Below, piece by piece: positions 40,879 through 54,269 of a stretch of DNA of 64,000 nt. This DNA is from Erythrocercus mccallii (taxonomy: Eukaryota; Chordata; Aves; Passeriformes; Dicruridae): NCBI GenBank assembly GCA_013397435.1, contig VZRG01000187.1:722496-786495 (forward strand), read 5' to 3'. Each line of letters starts with the position of its first letter. Position 1 is the stretch's first letter. The notes beneath the pieces are model-generated. The model saw only the letters and a program-made list of their open reading frames with translations, had not been told where the DNA came from and searched no databases. Position numbers and translations under genes: made by a program.

Positions 40879-43779
40879 AAAGCTAAGTGTGTTCAGCCAA
40901 ATTAGCAATCAGGCAAACTGTGCATGCAGAAATCTGCACTTGTACAAACTGTGCTTTTTTTTTGTAACATTCCAAGATTAAATATCTTGACAAAAGATGA
41001 AAACCCTTTAACAAATCTGCCCCTAGAGAAAAGTAACATTTTTTTATTCCGCTTACTGTCAAATGACATATAGTTGAACGCAGTCCTATAGGTTGATTTG
41101 TTGCTTTAAATAATGTCACTAACATCCAGATATCAATGTGATGGTGCAGAAAAAAAGAGTTCATATAGAGATAGATTCAATTACAGACCTAGAAATTGAA
41201 ATTAAGACTGATGGTACATGCTTAATTCATGTTTGTGTGACTGAGAAAGGGAGTATCTGGTTTACCTTGAATTTCCTGCCTTAGTGTGGTGAAAACATGA
41301 CCCATCACATTAATTAAAAAATAGTTTTCAAATGTAACTTAAGTGATATTGCACTGGCAGGAGGAGACAAACACCTTTTTGTCCTTGACATGTTATGTGA
41401 TATAAAGGAAGCTGTTCAATAGCTTTTTCATCAGTTTCAAGGTAGGTCTTACAATTCTCACAGAAGAACAAGAAGAAAGATATGAGGACATCTCACAACG
41501 AGAAGCCAAAGATTGTGCTTTACTTAAAAAAAAATTAAGCATTTATTCCTCAAAACCAATAACCTTCTTCTGACCACACTGTTTAAATAGGTGTCTATAG
41601 GTAGTTATCACATATTTTATGCAGGTCTCTATTTATTTAATTTAAGCATTATACCCAGGCTGATGTTTTCACATTTAATACCCCAAAATACCATATCATA
41701 GCAATGGACTTTTAACCAGCACACATTTGACTACTGATTTCACATATGCGGCTGGGACTAACTTTTGTCCTAATATGGTGATAGCACAGGCACTATTTAA
41801 ATGATTCCTGAGCCTTGTAAATATACACCAGATGTATCTTTTGTAAATGTTACATTTTTCAACATCTCAGCATTTGTGAATAGTTGAAAGCGGTGCCAGC
41901 CATGCTTTAATGGGGCACAGAAGCGTACTGCATTCAAAGAAATGGCACACCATTGCAATAGTCAAAATTACAAGTGCTGTCAAAAAGCTACATTTTTGCT
42001 TTATTGATTAGCACCAGGTAATACAGTGCTTCACATGGTAGCTACCTACGTGCCTGTTTCAGCTGATGATGTTTCCCTGCACACAGGTAACACAGAAAGG
42101 AATAGGGAACTTCCAGGGCTGCACTGGGGAAGGAGGACAGAGAGGCCTGGAGAGCCACATGTATCCGTCATCTCAGCCACTATGATGGCCACAGGTGGAG
42201 GCAGAAGGGCTGTGGGAGCTGCCACTCCCACAGCCATGGTCACAACCCAGTGCCACAAGGATGTGCCCACCATCCCAGAGCTGGGGAGGGAACAAAGCTC
42301 ACCTTTTCCACAGGCAGTTATGCAGTTTGAAGCTAGGATACATTTTCCTGCAGCTCAGGCTGCTGTTTGGTCCTCCCCTGTTCCAGAGGTAACTCAGCAC
42401 CAGTGAGAGGTATCTCCCATTAGGGACCCCTCTGTGAGCACAGGGTGAATTCAGGTGTAAGAAAAAGCCAACTCCTGAGCTTTTCCAGACCTTTTCTCTT
42501 TTTCCTTTTTTCTCTTTTTCCCTAAGCTTTTCCTGAATTTCCTGTGCCATTGTAGAAATCTCACAGAAGAACCAGGAGCACTTGTGTAGCAGGTTATGGG
42601 AAATGTGCTCTCTGCACTTTCTGCCTCCTAGCACTTGCCCTACCCATCACCACTATATTTGAACTGCCCTCATGGTCTCCCTGTTAACATCAGGCAGTAA
42701 AAGGAGCTGTCAGAAATCAGCCATCACATTTTCCTAAAAATGCACATTTTTGTAGGATTTGTCCCCCAACTCTCCCTCAGATAAGAGGAAAGACCTTTAC
42801 AATATTGCACAATTACTCTAATTTGCAAGGCAGAGTGCTTTTGCTCAGTGAATTTTGTGCTGGAATTGCACCATGAGACTCAGTTCAGCAAATCAGCTAA
42901 AATCAGAGCTAGGTGACACAGGACAATAAACTTAGAGGGAATGGACTAGACATAATGCCCCACTACAAGTATTATTATTTCCAAGTTCACAGGCTTGCAA
43001 ATTAAAATGTCCTTGGATCCCTGCCATAAAAAAGAACATTAAAAATCAGGGGAAGAGGTCTGGGCATCTGTTAGAAGCATCTAATATATACCAAATGTGT
43101 GTGCTGAGCTTCTTAGATATATGCATTGCTGAAATATAGCCTACGATCAATGTAAAAGCAGAAATATTTTAATTGTATTTTTCCATTTGATATTCAAATG
43201 AAAAAATATATCTTATTAAACACAACACTTGGCTTTGCTATTTTAATAAAAAATAAGTTGTTGAGGAAAAGAAAAGCAAAACTACTGATTCCTTTCCTTA
43301 TGATGATCAAATGAGCCTTTCATGTTTGTATCTTATACTTCACTTTTTAGCATTTTGAGGCAAATAGCAGATATCAAAACTTAGTAAATAATCAAAGACT
43401 TATTCAGTTTTCCAAACTGTCATGCTACTTATCTTGTAATAACTGATCTCTTAGGTAGCATAAGCTATTTAATTGCTACTGAAGATTATTTGAATGAAAA
43501 AAGAGACGACATTCTCCCTTACCCCTGAAAAAGACAAAACTATATTCTTCAAAAAGACACATGCCGACAGATAGATTCTGATCTCTTCTACACATGCACA
43601 AGTGCAGTAGCTAATTTTACAAGATTTGATAGGAGTTGTGTATCTGAGATTACACTCTATCCTCCAGACTGCACATTCCACATGGAAAATGACTTAATTT
43701 GGAAATAAATTTTGTTGCTGATAAATCCAGACTCTCAAGTCTCTGGGCATCCAAAGAACGAAACCTATTAAATTATTGT

Positions 43780-44060
43780 AAAAAAACAGCTACTGTATTT
43801 TAAAGGGACTTTTTACAGTGTTGGCAAAGTGCATATTCATGTATCCCCCCTGACATGATAGACTGTAATGGCTCCAGTCTGTCATGTCAACCATCTGCAT
43901 ATTAAACAGTCCCTAAGTACACATTGACACAGCAGACCCTAATAGCTCTGAAGCCGTAACAATCTATTGAGTCAATAATATGCATGTTAAAGAGCATCTC
44001 CTGTACTTCCATCAATATCTTTTAACCTTTCCTTAATTTGTATCTTCCTTTTATATGTAT
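43780..44060. other. Possible conserved noncoding element with octamer-like sites
   Basis: Three octamer-like ATGCATAT/GCATATT motifs lie near 43,830, 43,896 and 43,979. They occur together with a 14-bp-stem hairpin and several TAAT cores in about 280 bp of single-copy sequence. POU-homeodomain factors are known to bind such octamer variants. Assignment as an enhancer is inference; conservation could not be measured here. Confidence 0.3.
43851..43889 (+). other. Inverted repeat, 14-bp stem and 11-base loop
   Basis: The arm TGACATGATAGACT (43,851-43,864) pairs with AGTCTGTCATGTCA (43,876-43,889) across an 11-base loop. Thirteen pairs are Watson-Crick and one is a G-U wobble if transcribed from the plus strand. 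The stem is too short for a typical microRNA precursor, so it may be a dyad binding site instead. Confidence 0.8.
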
Positions 44061-45511
44061 ATTCAGAGTTAAAGTTTTAGGAACCTTTATCCTTTAATGT
44101 GCTGCCACAGATGTGAAACATGTGGCACAGAGAGGCACACGGGGTAGCAAAATCCTTCCCTAGTACTGGGGCCAGACACTAAAATAAAAGCTGTAATATT
44201 TTTACACTGACAGCACACATTCTTCCAGATAAGGTGGAAATAGCCCCTCTTTTCTGCTGGGCTGGACCAGTGACAGTGAAAAGCCTGGGAAAGGCTCCTG
44301 ATGATTTCACAGGCTTTGGATGGAGCCCAGTGTGGTGATACTCATTTCCTATTATGCATTTCCTTCTAATTAAATGAAATAGGTCACAGGGGGAAAATGA
44401 AACAAAAGACAAATGTATTTACTTACAGTAATATCAACCCCCCAAAAACAGCAATCAAAAACAAGAGAAAAGATAATACAAAACATACTGTCTCTTCATT
44501 AGCTTGAAATTATCTGTGTTACCAGAGTCTTAATTCATTCCTGTGTGATCTTGGGATCTTTTATATCATGGAAGAGGAGGACTGTTATTTAAACATAAGA
44601 AAATGGAGACTTAACTTCTTTTGTCTAAATAACTGGAGAGAAAAATTCTCATTTTCCTTTGCTCAACTTCACATCACCACGCCATGCTGCAATCCTCTTG
44701 CTCCCTGATCACAGGACTTTCTCACCTTCTTCCAATCTTCTTGCTCTCTGCAAGTATCACAATTTGGCTTACACAAAGTGAAACCAAAGTGCAATTTGTG
44801 TTTCCAAAATGTAGACCCGAGGATAGGGAGGTCACTTGACCCTATCAGCAGATCTTAGCTGTCCTAAATTCCCTTCTCCTTTCCATTAATTTGATACCGA
44901 TGTATCTTTGATGCACATAGGGATATATTCCAGCATATTCTTGATTAACTTTCACTCCAGTGAGGGCAGAAGCATGGTACTCTCCCTCTTGCTTTCCAGG
45001 AGTATACAGCTCATCCTACCCCTGTCTTGCACCATTCCATGTCCCCAAGGCTCACCAGACCAAATCATCTACTTCTGTGCCTCATTCGACACAGCATCCC
45101 CTAACTGCATGAGGAGCTCTGAAGGCAGCTGCCTTCTCTTAAGTCCTTGGTACCATCTCATAGCCAGCAGGCTTTTCTTCCCAATGCAATGGCAGGGAAG
45201 TGGATCAGATGCCCACATGCATGCCCAGGGATTTGCACAGCCATGAGGCAGGTCTTCAAAACCTCACACTAGTGCATAAACTTCATCCTATATGTGTTAC
45301 CTATCTACTGTATGTCTTATCAGGACAGGACTTTCTAAACTATGGAGAACACAGAACTCACTTAGCCACAGTTGTCACCGTTTGACCTTTTTCACTGAAG
45401 ATATAGCAAGCAGATTTACTTTTGGGCAGGATATGTTTTTCTTCCTAAATGAAAAAAAAGCTATTAAAAAAATACCTAAACAAATGAACAAAAGCTAAAT
45501 AATGAGCGCCA

Positions 45512-45527
45512 TTAAAAAAAAAAAAAA
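45512..45527. repeat. Short poly-A tract
   Basis: An A-run of about 14 in AT-rich DNA, with no transcript recognised next to it. Confidence 0.8.
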
Positions 45528-47389
45528 GGTCACTGAAAGGTCTGCTATGTTAATTTCCTTTAGCTGAGGAAGGCAGCCCCAGTGTAGCTCTGGAAGCACT
45601 TGTTCCTGATAGAAATGATTCACTGTCAACTCCTTTCAGTGATTTTGCAGTTCATCACCAAATTATAGATGAAGCACAGTCCTCTCTCTACAATATTATG
45701 GGTACAGCCATGTCCATTTGAGGAAAACAGGTCCTCTCTGGGCCTCCTGCAGGAGCTCTCTTGTTGTACTTGCTGTGTAGCAACCTAACAACCCTGACCA
45801 ATTCAGCCCTGTGAAGGTAGGAACATCACACAGCAACCACACAGCAGGTCTGGATCATTTATAACATCCCTTGCTCCCCTGGCCTTTCTGTTTGCACCTG
45901 ATGAGCCTTGTAGGCTTCCCAGAACTTAACAGAATTACCAGGCAATGGCAAAGAGGGACAGGAGGAGGGCTGCTGGCCACACAGCCAGAGTCCTTAAACA
46001 AAAGCCCTCTGCACCGAGGCTTACTGGTGGGTCCCACTCACTCTGGATGGCCAGTGCTTCTGGGAATTGTTCTACTGATTTAAGTGGATAGGTCGTCCAG
46101 TCCAAGTTCATGGACTTAGAGCAATTGATACCTGCCACCAAGTGAAAGAAGAGCCACCAGCCTTGGTCCGTAAATGAGATAGGTAAGGGAGATGAGGGGA
46201 TGGCAAGTGAAAGAAACATAATGCTGTAGGTGAAGTGCTCCATGTTCCCCCAGCAACCTTCTTGTGTGTGCCACGAATGTAAGGTGGGCGCACTTCCTGC
46301 TGCCTTGTCCCTGCCCTGCACAGCCTGTTCCATGCCTAGCTGCAGCTGAGCCTACCCCAGGTTGGTCTGACCCTGAATGGAAAAATTCTCAATTATTTCA
46401 GTGAAGAGGGGCCTGTATCCTCAGTCAAATGCAAGAGAGCAAAATTTGGGTAGGGCTATGATTTCATTGCCTGTGTGCATAGGATGTCTCCTTTCCTACA
46501 CAGAGGAAAGCTGGCCACTCTTCCCACTTTTTTGGTTCTCAGTGTTCATCACTGCACCTGGAGTTATCTCCCATTTACCAAGGAGTTGATTTAAGTGTCT
46601 GACTCAGTCACATATGTTTGGCTCCCTTATTCAGAGTAAGATTTGGCCTACTAGCTGTGAAAACAGCTTATATCACATGTGCTGCAAAGCCTAGCCAGAA
46701 CAGGCTGAATAAAGGATGAAGTTTAATCATGGAAATGTTGACCTACAAATAGAGAACAAAATGTTAAACCACATGGTATAGGGTGCTGCACGCCCCAAAT
46801 ATCAAGGAGAGGAAAGAAGAATTGAACACATTTGGAAAGTAAAGCTTACTGTTTGGGGTTTGGTTGGGGTTTTTTTTACTTTTTCTTTCTGCATATTCAG
46901 AGAGTCAGACCCACACTGTTCCTGCTCGCGATGACACCCTAGCATCCGAAGAACAACATGACACCCACCACAAAATACTGCTGTTGGCTGGCGCTGTCTA
47001 AAGCAGCAAGGTTTGGTGAGGGAGGTGAGACTGCCAAAGGCGGGCAAGTGTGGGTGTCACAAAGAGTGGGACCCGGCTCCCAGCATGACTCCAGTCTATG
47101 GGACCTGTACAAACTGAGTAGAGGTAAATGGGACAACGATTAAGACCCCTTTCTTCCTGTGTCCTTGAAGACTAGTCCTGGGTTACCTCTTACAGGTGGG
47201 AGGTGAGGGGATGTTGTCATTATTTACACGCCATCTTTCAGCTGGGACACCTTCACCTTTGTGTATTTCACACAAAGAGCAATGTTTTTGGCAGAGGGTC
47301 CATTTCCATTTTTAATCACAGCCATCACACAAACAGTTCATCTCACATGATGGGAAAACTTTCTCGTAGGCTTTATTTAACATAATTTT

Positions 47390-47740
47390 GGGTGTTGCAA
47401 AGGACAAAGAATAATTTTTTTAATCAGTCATCTTCCTTTCAATAATTCGTTGGCTTTGACTTTAGGTACACTACATTTTACACAAATGAAGTTAACAGCA
47501 GCCGGCCAGGCCGTACTGACTGACAACTATTCTTTACAGGATTTTTATGTGCCAAGGAGCTGGACAGTAATATCCATTTGGTATTCATGGAAAGTACTTG
47601 CAGAACAATAATGACAATAATTGCTTCTGATTCTTGTGTTTACAACACTGCCAAAGTATCATTAGAGCCTTATTTATAGATAATAATGCTTATTAATCAC
47701 ACATATTTGAATTTTGGAATGTATTAGATTAATATTTTTT
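47390..47740. other. Possible conserved noncoding element, ATTA-rich
   Basis: Contains TTCAATAATTCGTTGG, GTTAACAGCAGCCGGCC, TTATTTATAGATAATAATG and CTTATTAATCACAC. These are clustered homeodomain-type cores with retained CpGs, in single-copy sequence lacking repeats. An open segment after a TTCTTTACAG acceptor-like site at about 47,540 closes quickly and has no good donor, so it is not called an exon. Confidence 0.3.
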
Positions 47741-48299
47741 GTAACTTGGTTCTGTACTAATGCTATGAAAAGCGCTTTCTGAATGCAGCCCACTGGGAAG
47801 GGCTCGCCTCAGTAAAGTAAAAGCATCCAAGCCATCTGCAGGTAAGGGACAAAGGCCATACCTCTTCCTCAGTAGACAAACACCAAAGCTGGACACTCCA
47901 GTTCCAAAGGCAGCTCCTTTGGATTAAAATCAGGGGCAGACGCCTGAAAAAAAATACCAAGAAAGGTGTGATAGTAGTGTTGTTCTTGAACTTGTTTTTT
48001 GATGCTCTATGAAAAGGTTTGTTTTCGACTGCTTTATAAAGAAACTGAGTTTGGAAGGTGAGGAATAGATCCATCTATTATCTCACTCTCTAACAGCCCA
48101 TTCTACCACACGGGTGGGTTTAGCCTGGACCTCAGGTTTCTTTATCAGTCAAGAGGTTGGCAATGAGAAATATACTACCAAAAAACACTCCTAAATTTTG
48201 TTATTAAATAATTCCAGTTTTTCTACATCAATATATTCTACAATTCAATAGCATGATAGAAGGAAAATAGTTTTTTTTAAAAGACATTTACAACAAGTG

Positions 48300-48620
48300 A
48301 AAGTGCCACTCAAATATAAATACCAACTGCCCTATATTTATATCCTCCTTTGTTTCCCTGTGGCCCATTACAATGGTGAAAAATACACTAAAGCAACTGC
48401 AGTACCAAATTCTCCCATTTTTAGTGTACGACCAGCTCCATAAATTTGTGTTTAAATAAATAAAGTGCAGAACAGTGTGGAATGTATTATTATTATTATT
48501 GTTATTTTTTGAGATAATTCTTCAAGTAAAATTACAGAGGCTCTATTAGTTTAGAGATGACACTTCCATCTGTTTAGTTGGGTTTTTTCCTTTTTACCCA
48601 CTGCCGCTGTAATGTAACTA
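48300..48620. other. Possible conserved noncoding element
   Basis: Single-copy sequence with GGCCCATTACAATGG, GTACGACCAGC and TTTAAATAAATAAAGTGCAG blocks, plus an (ATT)n run at 48,485-48,500. It resembles constrained noncoding DNA more than neutral sequence; this is a subjective judgement from composition. Confidence 0.2.
48485..48500. repeat. (ATT)n trinucleotide run
   Basis: Five perfect TAT/ATT units. Confidence 0.85.
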
Positions 48621-51600
48621 ACACCAGAAAGTAGAGAAACTGGGAAGTAGGGGAGCAGGTGTTGTATTTTATTCTATGTGTCCATTTTGTGGTTTTTTAT
48701 GGTGCTCCCTACACAGTGAGGATAACCTGTTGCTAAGTGTCACAAGACTATTGTCTCCAGGGATCTTTTACAGTGGCAGAAAAGAAAAAAAATAATTAAA
48801 ATGCAGAAGCCTTAAACTGTCAAGAACCCTGTGGCTTTACTGCAACTCCCCCAAGTTGCCCCTAGCTAATATGTTTCAACAGACAAAATTACAAAGTAAT
48901 GTTGCCCCTTTAAAATGTGTTTCACCTATTAATATTCCAGTGTGCTTTGCTGTGTTTAGAAAATGCCAGTATTGAGGTTTCCCATGAATTTCAAACCTAT
49001 CAAGACAGCCAGTGCTGAGCACAGCCCAATTGTTTCTAAACGAAGCCAGGATTTAAAATTCAAAAAACCCTAATAGAGAGATAAGGGATGAAACCAAAGC
49101 GCAAAGTTGGTGTTGGGATGCGGAGGGAAGTCCCGTCCTTATGGGTTCCACACAACAAAGCAGAGCAGCCCTCCCATCCCAGAGACCACAGCTCCTGCTG
49201 GGGGCTGTGGGGCCAGCTTGTCCTGGGCATTGCTGAGAGAAGGGTCATGGCTTCAACCACCACTTGCAGACAAAGGAATTATTCCCCAAGTGTGGGCACA
49301 GGGGGTGCACAGAGCTTTGGATTGGGCTCCTTTCCCAGTTGAAGCTCAATACCACCCAGCCAAAACAGATCCCAAAACTTGACAGTACTGCGCTGAGGGG
49401 ACTTTGATCAATAACTAGTCATGGGTTTTGGTTCTTCTGCTAATCCTCTTCTGAAAAGAAAACCCACAGCCCCAGGTGCACACAACCTGCTACAGCATTC
49501 ACTGGCACAGAAGCGTGTATTCTCCTCTCCCCAGCCATTCATGGCTCCTTGAAAAGTTTGCTATATTTTCCTTAGGTTTCAGAGTGTTGCAGTGCAAAAA
49601 GCTGTCCCTCTAACAGGTATATGAAATCTGCATCTTATTGTTTCCTAATAGTAATAAAAATAGCTAAAAGAGTTTGGTACAAGGATCCTAATTTCAGAAA
49701 GGCAGATCAGCAGCGTATAAAATCATAATCACCCTCTGCAGATTACAGACTTCTTATTTTCTTAACCAAGAAGTGAACAATAATTTCTATTGTTTCTGTC
49801 TTTTTTTTTTTTATGGCAGTACTTGTTTAATAATTTTTTCTACCTCTTAGAAGAAAATGGCAAACCAAACAGTTATCACATGAGGAAAGGTACATTTGCA
49901 TTTTATATATGTATGGCTAAACCCACACAAAGATAAAAACAGACATTTCCCGCTATAGAATTTTACCATTTATTATAGCCAGAGATACACAAGTCAGATT
50001 TCCATGTCGACACTAGACTTTCTAAAGAAAAATGGACACTTTTTTTAATACTGTTTTCACAGTTCTCACTGAAGTCAAATGAAGAGTAAATGTCCAATGC
50101 CCTTGAAAAATAGTTGCTTTCCTACAGTACCCCTTTTCTATGCCCATAGGAATCCCTAGCATGAAAAAGCTGTCCCTCTTGCACAAAATAAATAGATGAC
50201 CCTACAAATACTGTTCTCATGCACCAGAAATTCCAGCATGAATCAGGGTATGCAAAATCAAGTCTCAAACAAAACCCAAGCAAACAAGCAGCAAAATCAC
50301 CCTCTTAACAGTGAGTGCAGTTACTAAAATTTGCATTTTCAGATTTGTAGATATGGGATAGGAAAATCAAGATAGAAGAGTTTTGACTGGCTTGTTCGCT
50401 AAGTATATCTCAGTGGTCACAAACAATTAAAAAGGGAAGTTCATCTGGAAAAGTTCTAAACATAGAGAAAGTTTCATAAGTGTTCTTTCGTAGTATCATT
50501 CCATTTGATATATTTCTCACTAGGACAATATTACTCTTCTTGTATTCAACATTGGGTTTATTGTCAAATAATTATTCTTTTTGTTATTGGATTGCATGAT
50601 TATTGTGTATTTATTCCTCCTAATACATATCATGAACATTTTTCTTCCTTAGTTTTAGATCATATATAAATACTAAAGTCTGGAATTTGTAGCTTCCCGT
50701 TGCCTTCATAGAACTGTAAGACATAAGGAGGAATAAAAATAAAAATATACTTTTTCATCAAGTAGCCTGCTAATCAAAAGGAGAAAAAATAAGCTTTGTG
50801 TATTTCTAAATAGTCCTCTAGGAGTCTTATGCTTGTACTATGTGCTATATATCGTGTGGTTTCTCCCCCTGTTATGACATCTCTGATTACTTTAAAAAAA
50901 AACTCTCAAAAATGTTGAGGTACAAACCTTTGTATGGAATACTTTTAGTACGCTTTTTATTCTGACAAGATTAATAATTATCCTATAAGCATGACACAGT
51001 GTTTTAAAATGTTTTTTTTCTGCTATGAGTTAGGATTGTGCACATAAATGTGGAAAGAAAGGTTATTTCACAGCAGAGAAATGCATATTTAAACAAACTG
51101 TGATTAAGCGGTAAAACTGCTTAAAAAGGAAAAGCATGAGTTTTTTCTCATCAAAGTTATTCTGAATTTAAAATGCCCACAGTGAGTTTCCAAAGGACAC
51201 TGGGCATTTGTAATGAAAACAGAAGCTACTGAAATTATTGGGAGATAATTGAGAGAACCATTGCAAATGTCCCAGAGCTTTAGCCAAAACTGGGCAGAAA
51301 AAGATCTGCTTGTGTAGCAAGTGACAACTGTGTAACCTCCCCACCATCAACACCCTATCTTCTTCTGTGGCACCTGCAACTAACTCATAGTAGGAGGAAC
51401 TGGCTATGTGGGAACCAGTCTATGGACCAACCAGACTTCTGCTGTCCTTCAAAGAGACACCTCACAAGACATGCTGATAGCCCTCATGGCAGCCTTAAGT
51501 CTTTCCCAGAACAGACAACTGCTCTTTTCACTAAGCTCACACACATTCAACCTTTCCCACTGATGCAAAGACATGGGCATGGGGTTTTTTTGATTGTTCA

Positions 51601-53077
51601 AAATGCCCAGTAATGTGTCTAACATATCAGTATGTAGTGACCACAATTATTGCTGGCCTGATTCACCAGTCCAAGTGTCTAGCATGTAACCATTAGATGG
51701 TTGAGGCACAGGGGTAAGATCAATGTGGCCCTCACACCTAACTCCATTTATATCAAATAAATGCAAAAATAATCTCTCCACTGATATTAAGGTCTAATGG
51801 AAATACTTCAGGGAGCAGAATGAGAGCTAGATCCTGCTCATTCCAATCAAACAAAATGCCACGTGGCTTCAATGACTGGGACAAAGATTTGGCCCATCCT
51901 GAGCAGCACAGGTTTGGCTTCTAGAGGCTGAGCTGTACCTGCTCATTGGAGAAGGACAGTGAAATACTGGAGCCAATAGACCTTGAACTAAGGAGATGAC
52001 CAAGGGTAACACCTTTCCACACTTAAACGGAAGGCAAGGCAAGCAGTGGCACTCAATTTGCCCCTGAGCTTTAGTGCTTCAACCATGGTACAGTCTTTCT
52101 ACTAACTTTACTAGAAGGAGTAACTTTAAAATAATTTAATGCCCAGTGCCAGAGGGCTCACTTTTTTACAACATTAAACTGAATCATATCAACTCCCATT
52201 CTAAATATAAAATATGATTGCATTACTTGACTCCATATTTTTATAAAGGTCCCATTGTGATGGGGTTTCACAAGGTATAAAAGCCCATGCAGGTATTATG
52301 GGCCATATCAGTCCATTTCATCTAAATAATCATCTACTTAAAAATGTTTTTCTTCTATCATAGTAGAAAAAAAAAGGGGTTTTTTTTATAATTTCCAAAA
52401 TTAAATTCATACTCCATATTGACCATATTTCATGTGAAAATAACAAGATATGCTTATATATCTGACTTCTCTTTTTTAGAGAGTTGCTTCATTTGTAAAA
52501 TGTTGCATATAAGATTAGAACCTAAAATGAATTACTTGTTTTTTCTTGATATGTTTAAGTTCACAGCAATTTTAAATATGATATATTTAAAATATTAATA
52601 TTTCCCATATATTATTCACTAACTTTCAAGTTTCATGTCAAGTTAGTGGCACTTCATATTTCAAAGGAAGAACTGTTTCTTTTTTTCAGTACTAATGTTC
52701 TATTAATTCACTTTGTAATATCATTCTGGTTCAGACAAATAAAATTGCAGTAAATTGCTTATGCCAAGAATCATGCTAAAGTTGTTGGCACTATATAAAA
52801 TTCCATATTCCATTACTATTTTATAAGGATTTTTTATCAGTGGCATCTTTTTAGGCATAATTCATAGTCCCGTTTAGTTAATTCTAGAAGGGCAAATACA
52901 TTCAGAGGGATTTTTATGCTGAGATGGGGGTTATGTAGGTATTTACAATAAAGTCTGTAACTAAAGTCTTTCGCAATGTACCAGACACAAACTCCCAATG
53001 AACTAACTTAATAGCTTTTCCTTTATGAATATTTTTTTATTTGGGGCAGTTTTCTCTTCAAGCATGTTTTTTTATCA

Positions 53078-53121
53078 CACACATGTATAAACACATATGT
53101 ACATACACATACATTTGTGAA
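53078..53121. repeat. Degenerate (CA)n/(TA)n microsatellite
   Basis: Interrupted CACACATG/ACATACAC runs of the same decayed type as near 0.25 and 24.5 kb. Confidence 0.8.
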
Positions 53122-53415
53122 AAATAAATTTGCGTTTGTACAGAAATCTTGAATAGCCTCATATCATATTAGGCAACATATGCCATTCATGTAATCACTA
53201 CATACAAAAAATAATTTTATAAGTACAAATAAAATATGTGAAAAAAGTCCTTAAAGGACCCATAAAGGCCTCAACATAGATGGATTCTTCATTACATCCA
53301 AAGAATTGAAAGAACCATGGATATAAACCAATCTTTTTGTATGTCTTTTTATACTCTTTACATAAAGTCCACATGGCCACATAGCTATTTCCAGAGATGT
53401 GGATGAAAGTTACAC

Positions 53416-53533
53416 CTGGATAAACTGAAAACTCTTTAACGAGTAAAGCAGCATCTAATCCTATGAAATGCCTTGCTGGAGTGAAATAATTACTGAGTGC
53501 TGGAGCAAGAGTAGCAAACAGCAATAAAATCAC
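53416..53533 (-). other. Weak candidate exon, minus strand, product unknown
   Basis: On the minus strand a polypyrimidine stretch ending CACCTATTTACAG (AG at 53,535-53,534) precedes an open 118-bp segment that ends at CAG|GTGTAA (donor GT at 53,415-53,414). The segment is open in one frame and reads on without a stop for 111 codons in total if the donor is ignored. The encoded peptide begins V-I-L-L-L-F-A-T-L-A-P-A-L-S, a signal-peptide-like hydrophobic run. A consensus minus-strand donor, ATAAG|GTAGGT, lies about 670 bp upstream near 54,200 at the edge of a CpG island, so a noncoding first exon could splice into this one. I do not recognise the protein. Open frames of this length occur by chance in the window, so the call is weak. 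Confidence 0.2.
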
Positions 53534-54269
53534 CTGTAAATAGGTGGGAGGAACTATAAATACACTTTAGTATTTGTACATTAGCATTTGTATTTAGTAT
53601 TGACTTTCTCTGACTGTCATCAAAATCAGATGTTCAGGAGGCAGAAATCCAACTCCAAGAAATGGAGATTAATACATATATATGAATATATAGTCTGCGA
53701 CTGTTTGCAACATTGTTAATATGCTCCTTTTCTAACGCCTAGTATTTGCTCCCTCTGCAATTTTAAAAATAAGAAAATTTCGTCCAACTCTTTTAAAAAA
53801 TAAATTGCAAAATAACTGATGCAAATCCCTGTCACTTGTGAACACAGTGAAATTATACAGAAAGGAGCAAATGTAGGAGAGGCTCCTCCTCAAAAATAGA
53901 AACGAATGCCCTGTTCCTATAAGGTTCTCAAATGGCTGGATTTTGAAACATGAATTAGACCTCAAATGCAAATTAACTTCGGAAGGCAGGGGGAGGGAAA
54001 AAAAAAAATCAGAGAAACATACCAAGTCAAACGCTCCTTTTCCTGCCTATCTCGTCCACAATGGTAAAATAGGCTAAACAAAACAAGTGCACATCAAGAT
54101 AGAGCCAATTAAGGAATAGAGAGAGGGGGGAGAGAGTGGAGAGGAAGGCACCTCACTGAGCACATGGGGAGTGGGAGCGCAGCATCCCACCATACCTACC
54201 TTATGAGTGTTCAAAGGAAGACAACTGGGGTAAATTGGAGCCAGCTTTGATTTTTGTCATCCAGTTGCA

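Larger units (their letters stand above)
37607..53415. other. AT-rich noncoding DNA with possible conserved elements, no gene seen
   Basis: No exon is supported across 15.8 kb. Open frames at 39,840-40,304 and 45,935-46,333 on the minus strand lack protein-like features. Constrained-looking intervals at 43.8-44.06, 47.39-47.74 and 48.3-48.62 kb are listed separately. The 50.5-50.7 kb and 52.2-52.35 kb stretches are of similar character but weaker. Confidence 0.65.

Noticed and set aside
43851..43889. MicroRNA precursor
   Set aside because: The stem is only 14 bp. A vertebrate pre-miRNA needs roughly 22 or more paired bases per arm, and I recognise no known mature sequence.
47540..47600. Exon after a TTCTTTACAG acceptor
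   Set aside because: The open frame closes after 23 codons and no consensus donor is present before the stop.
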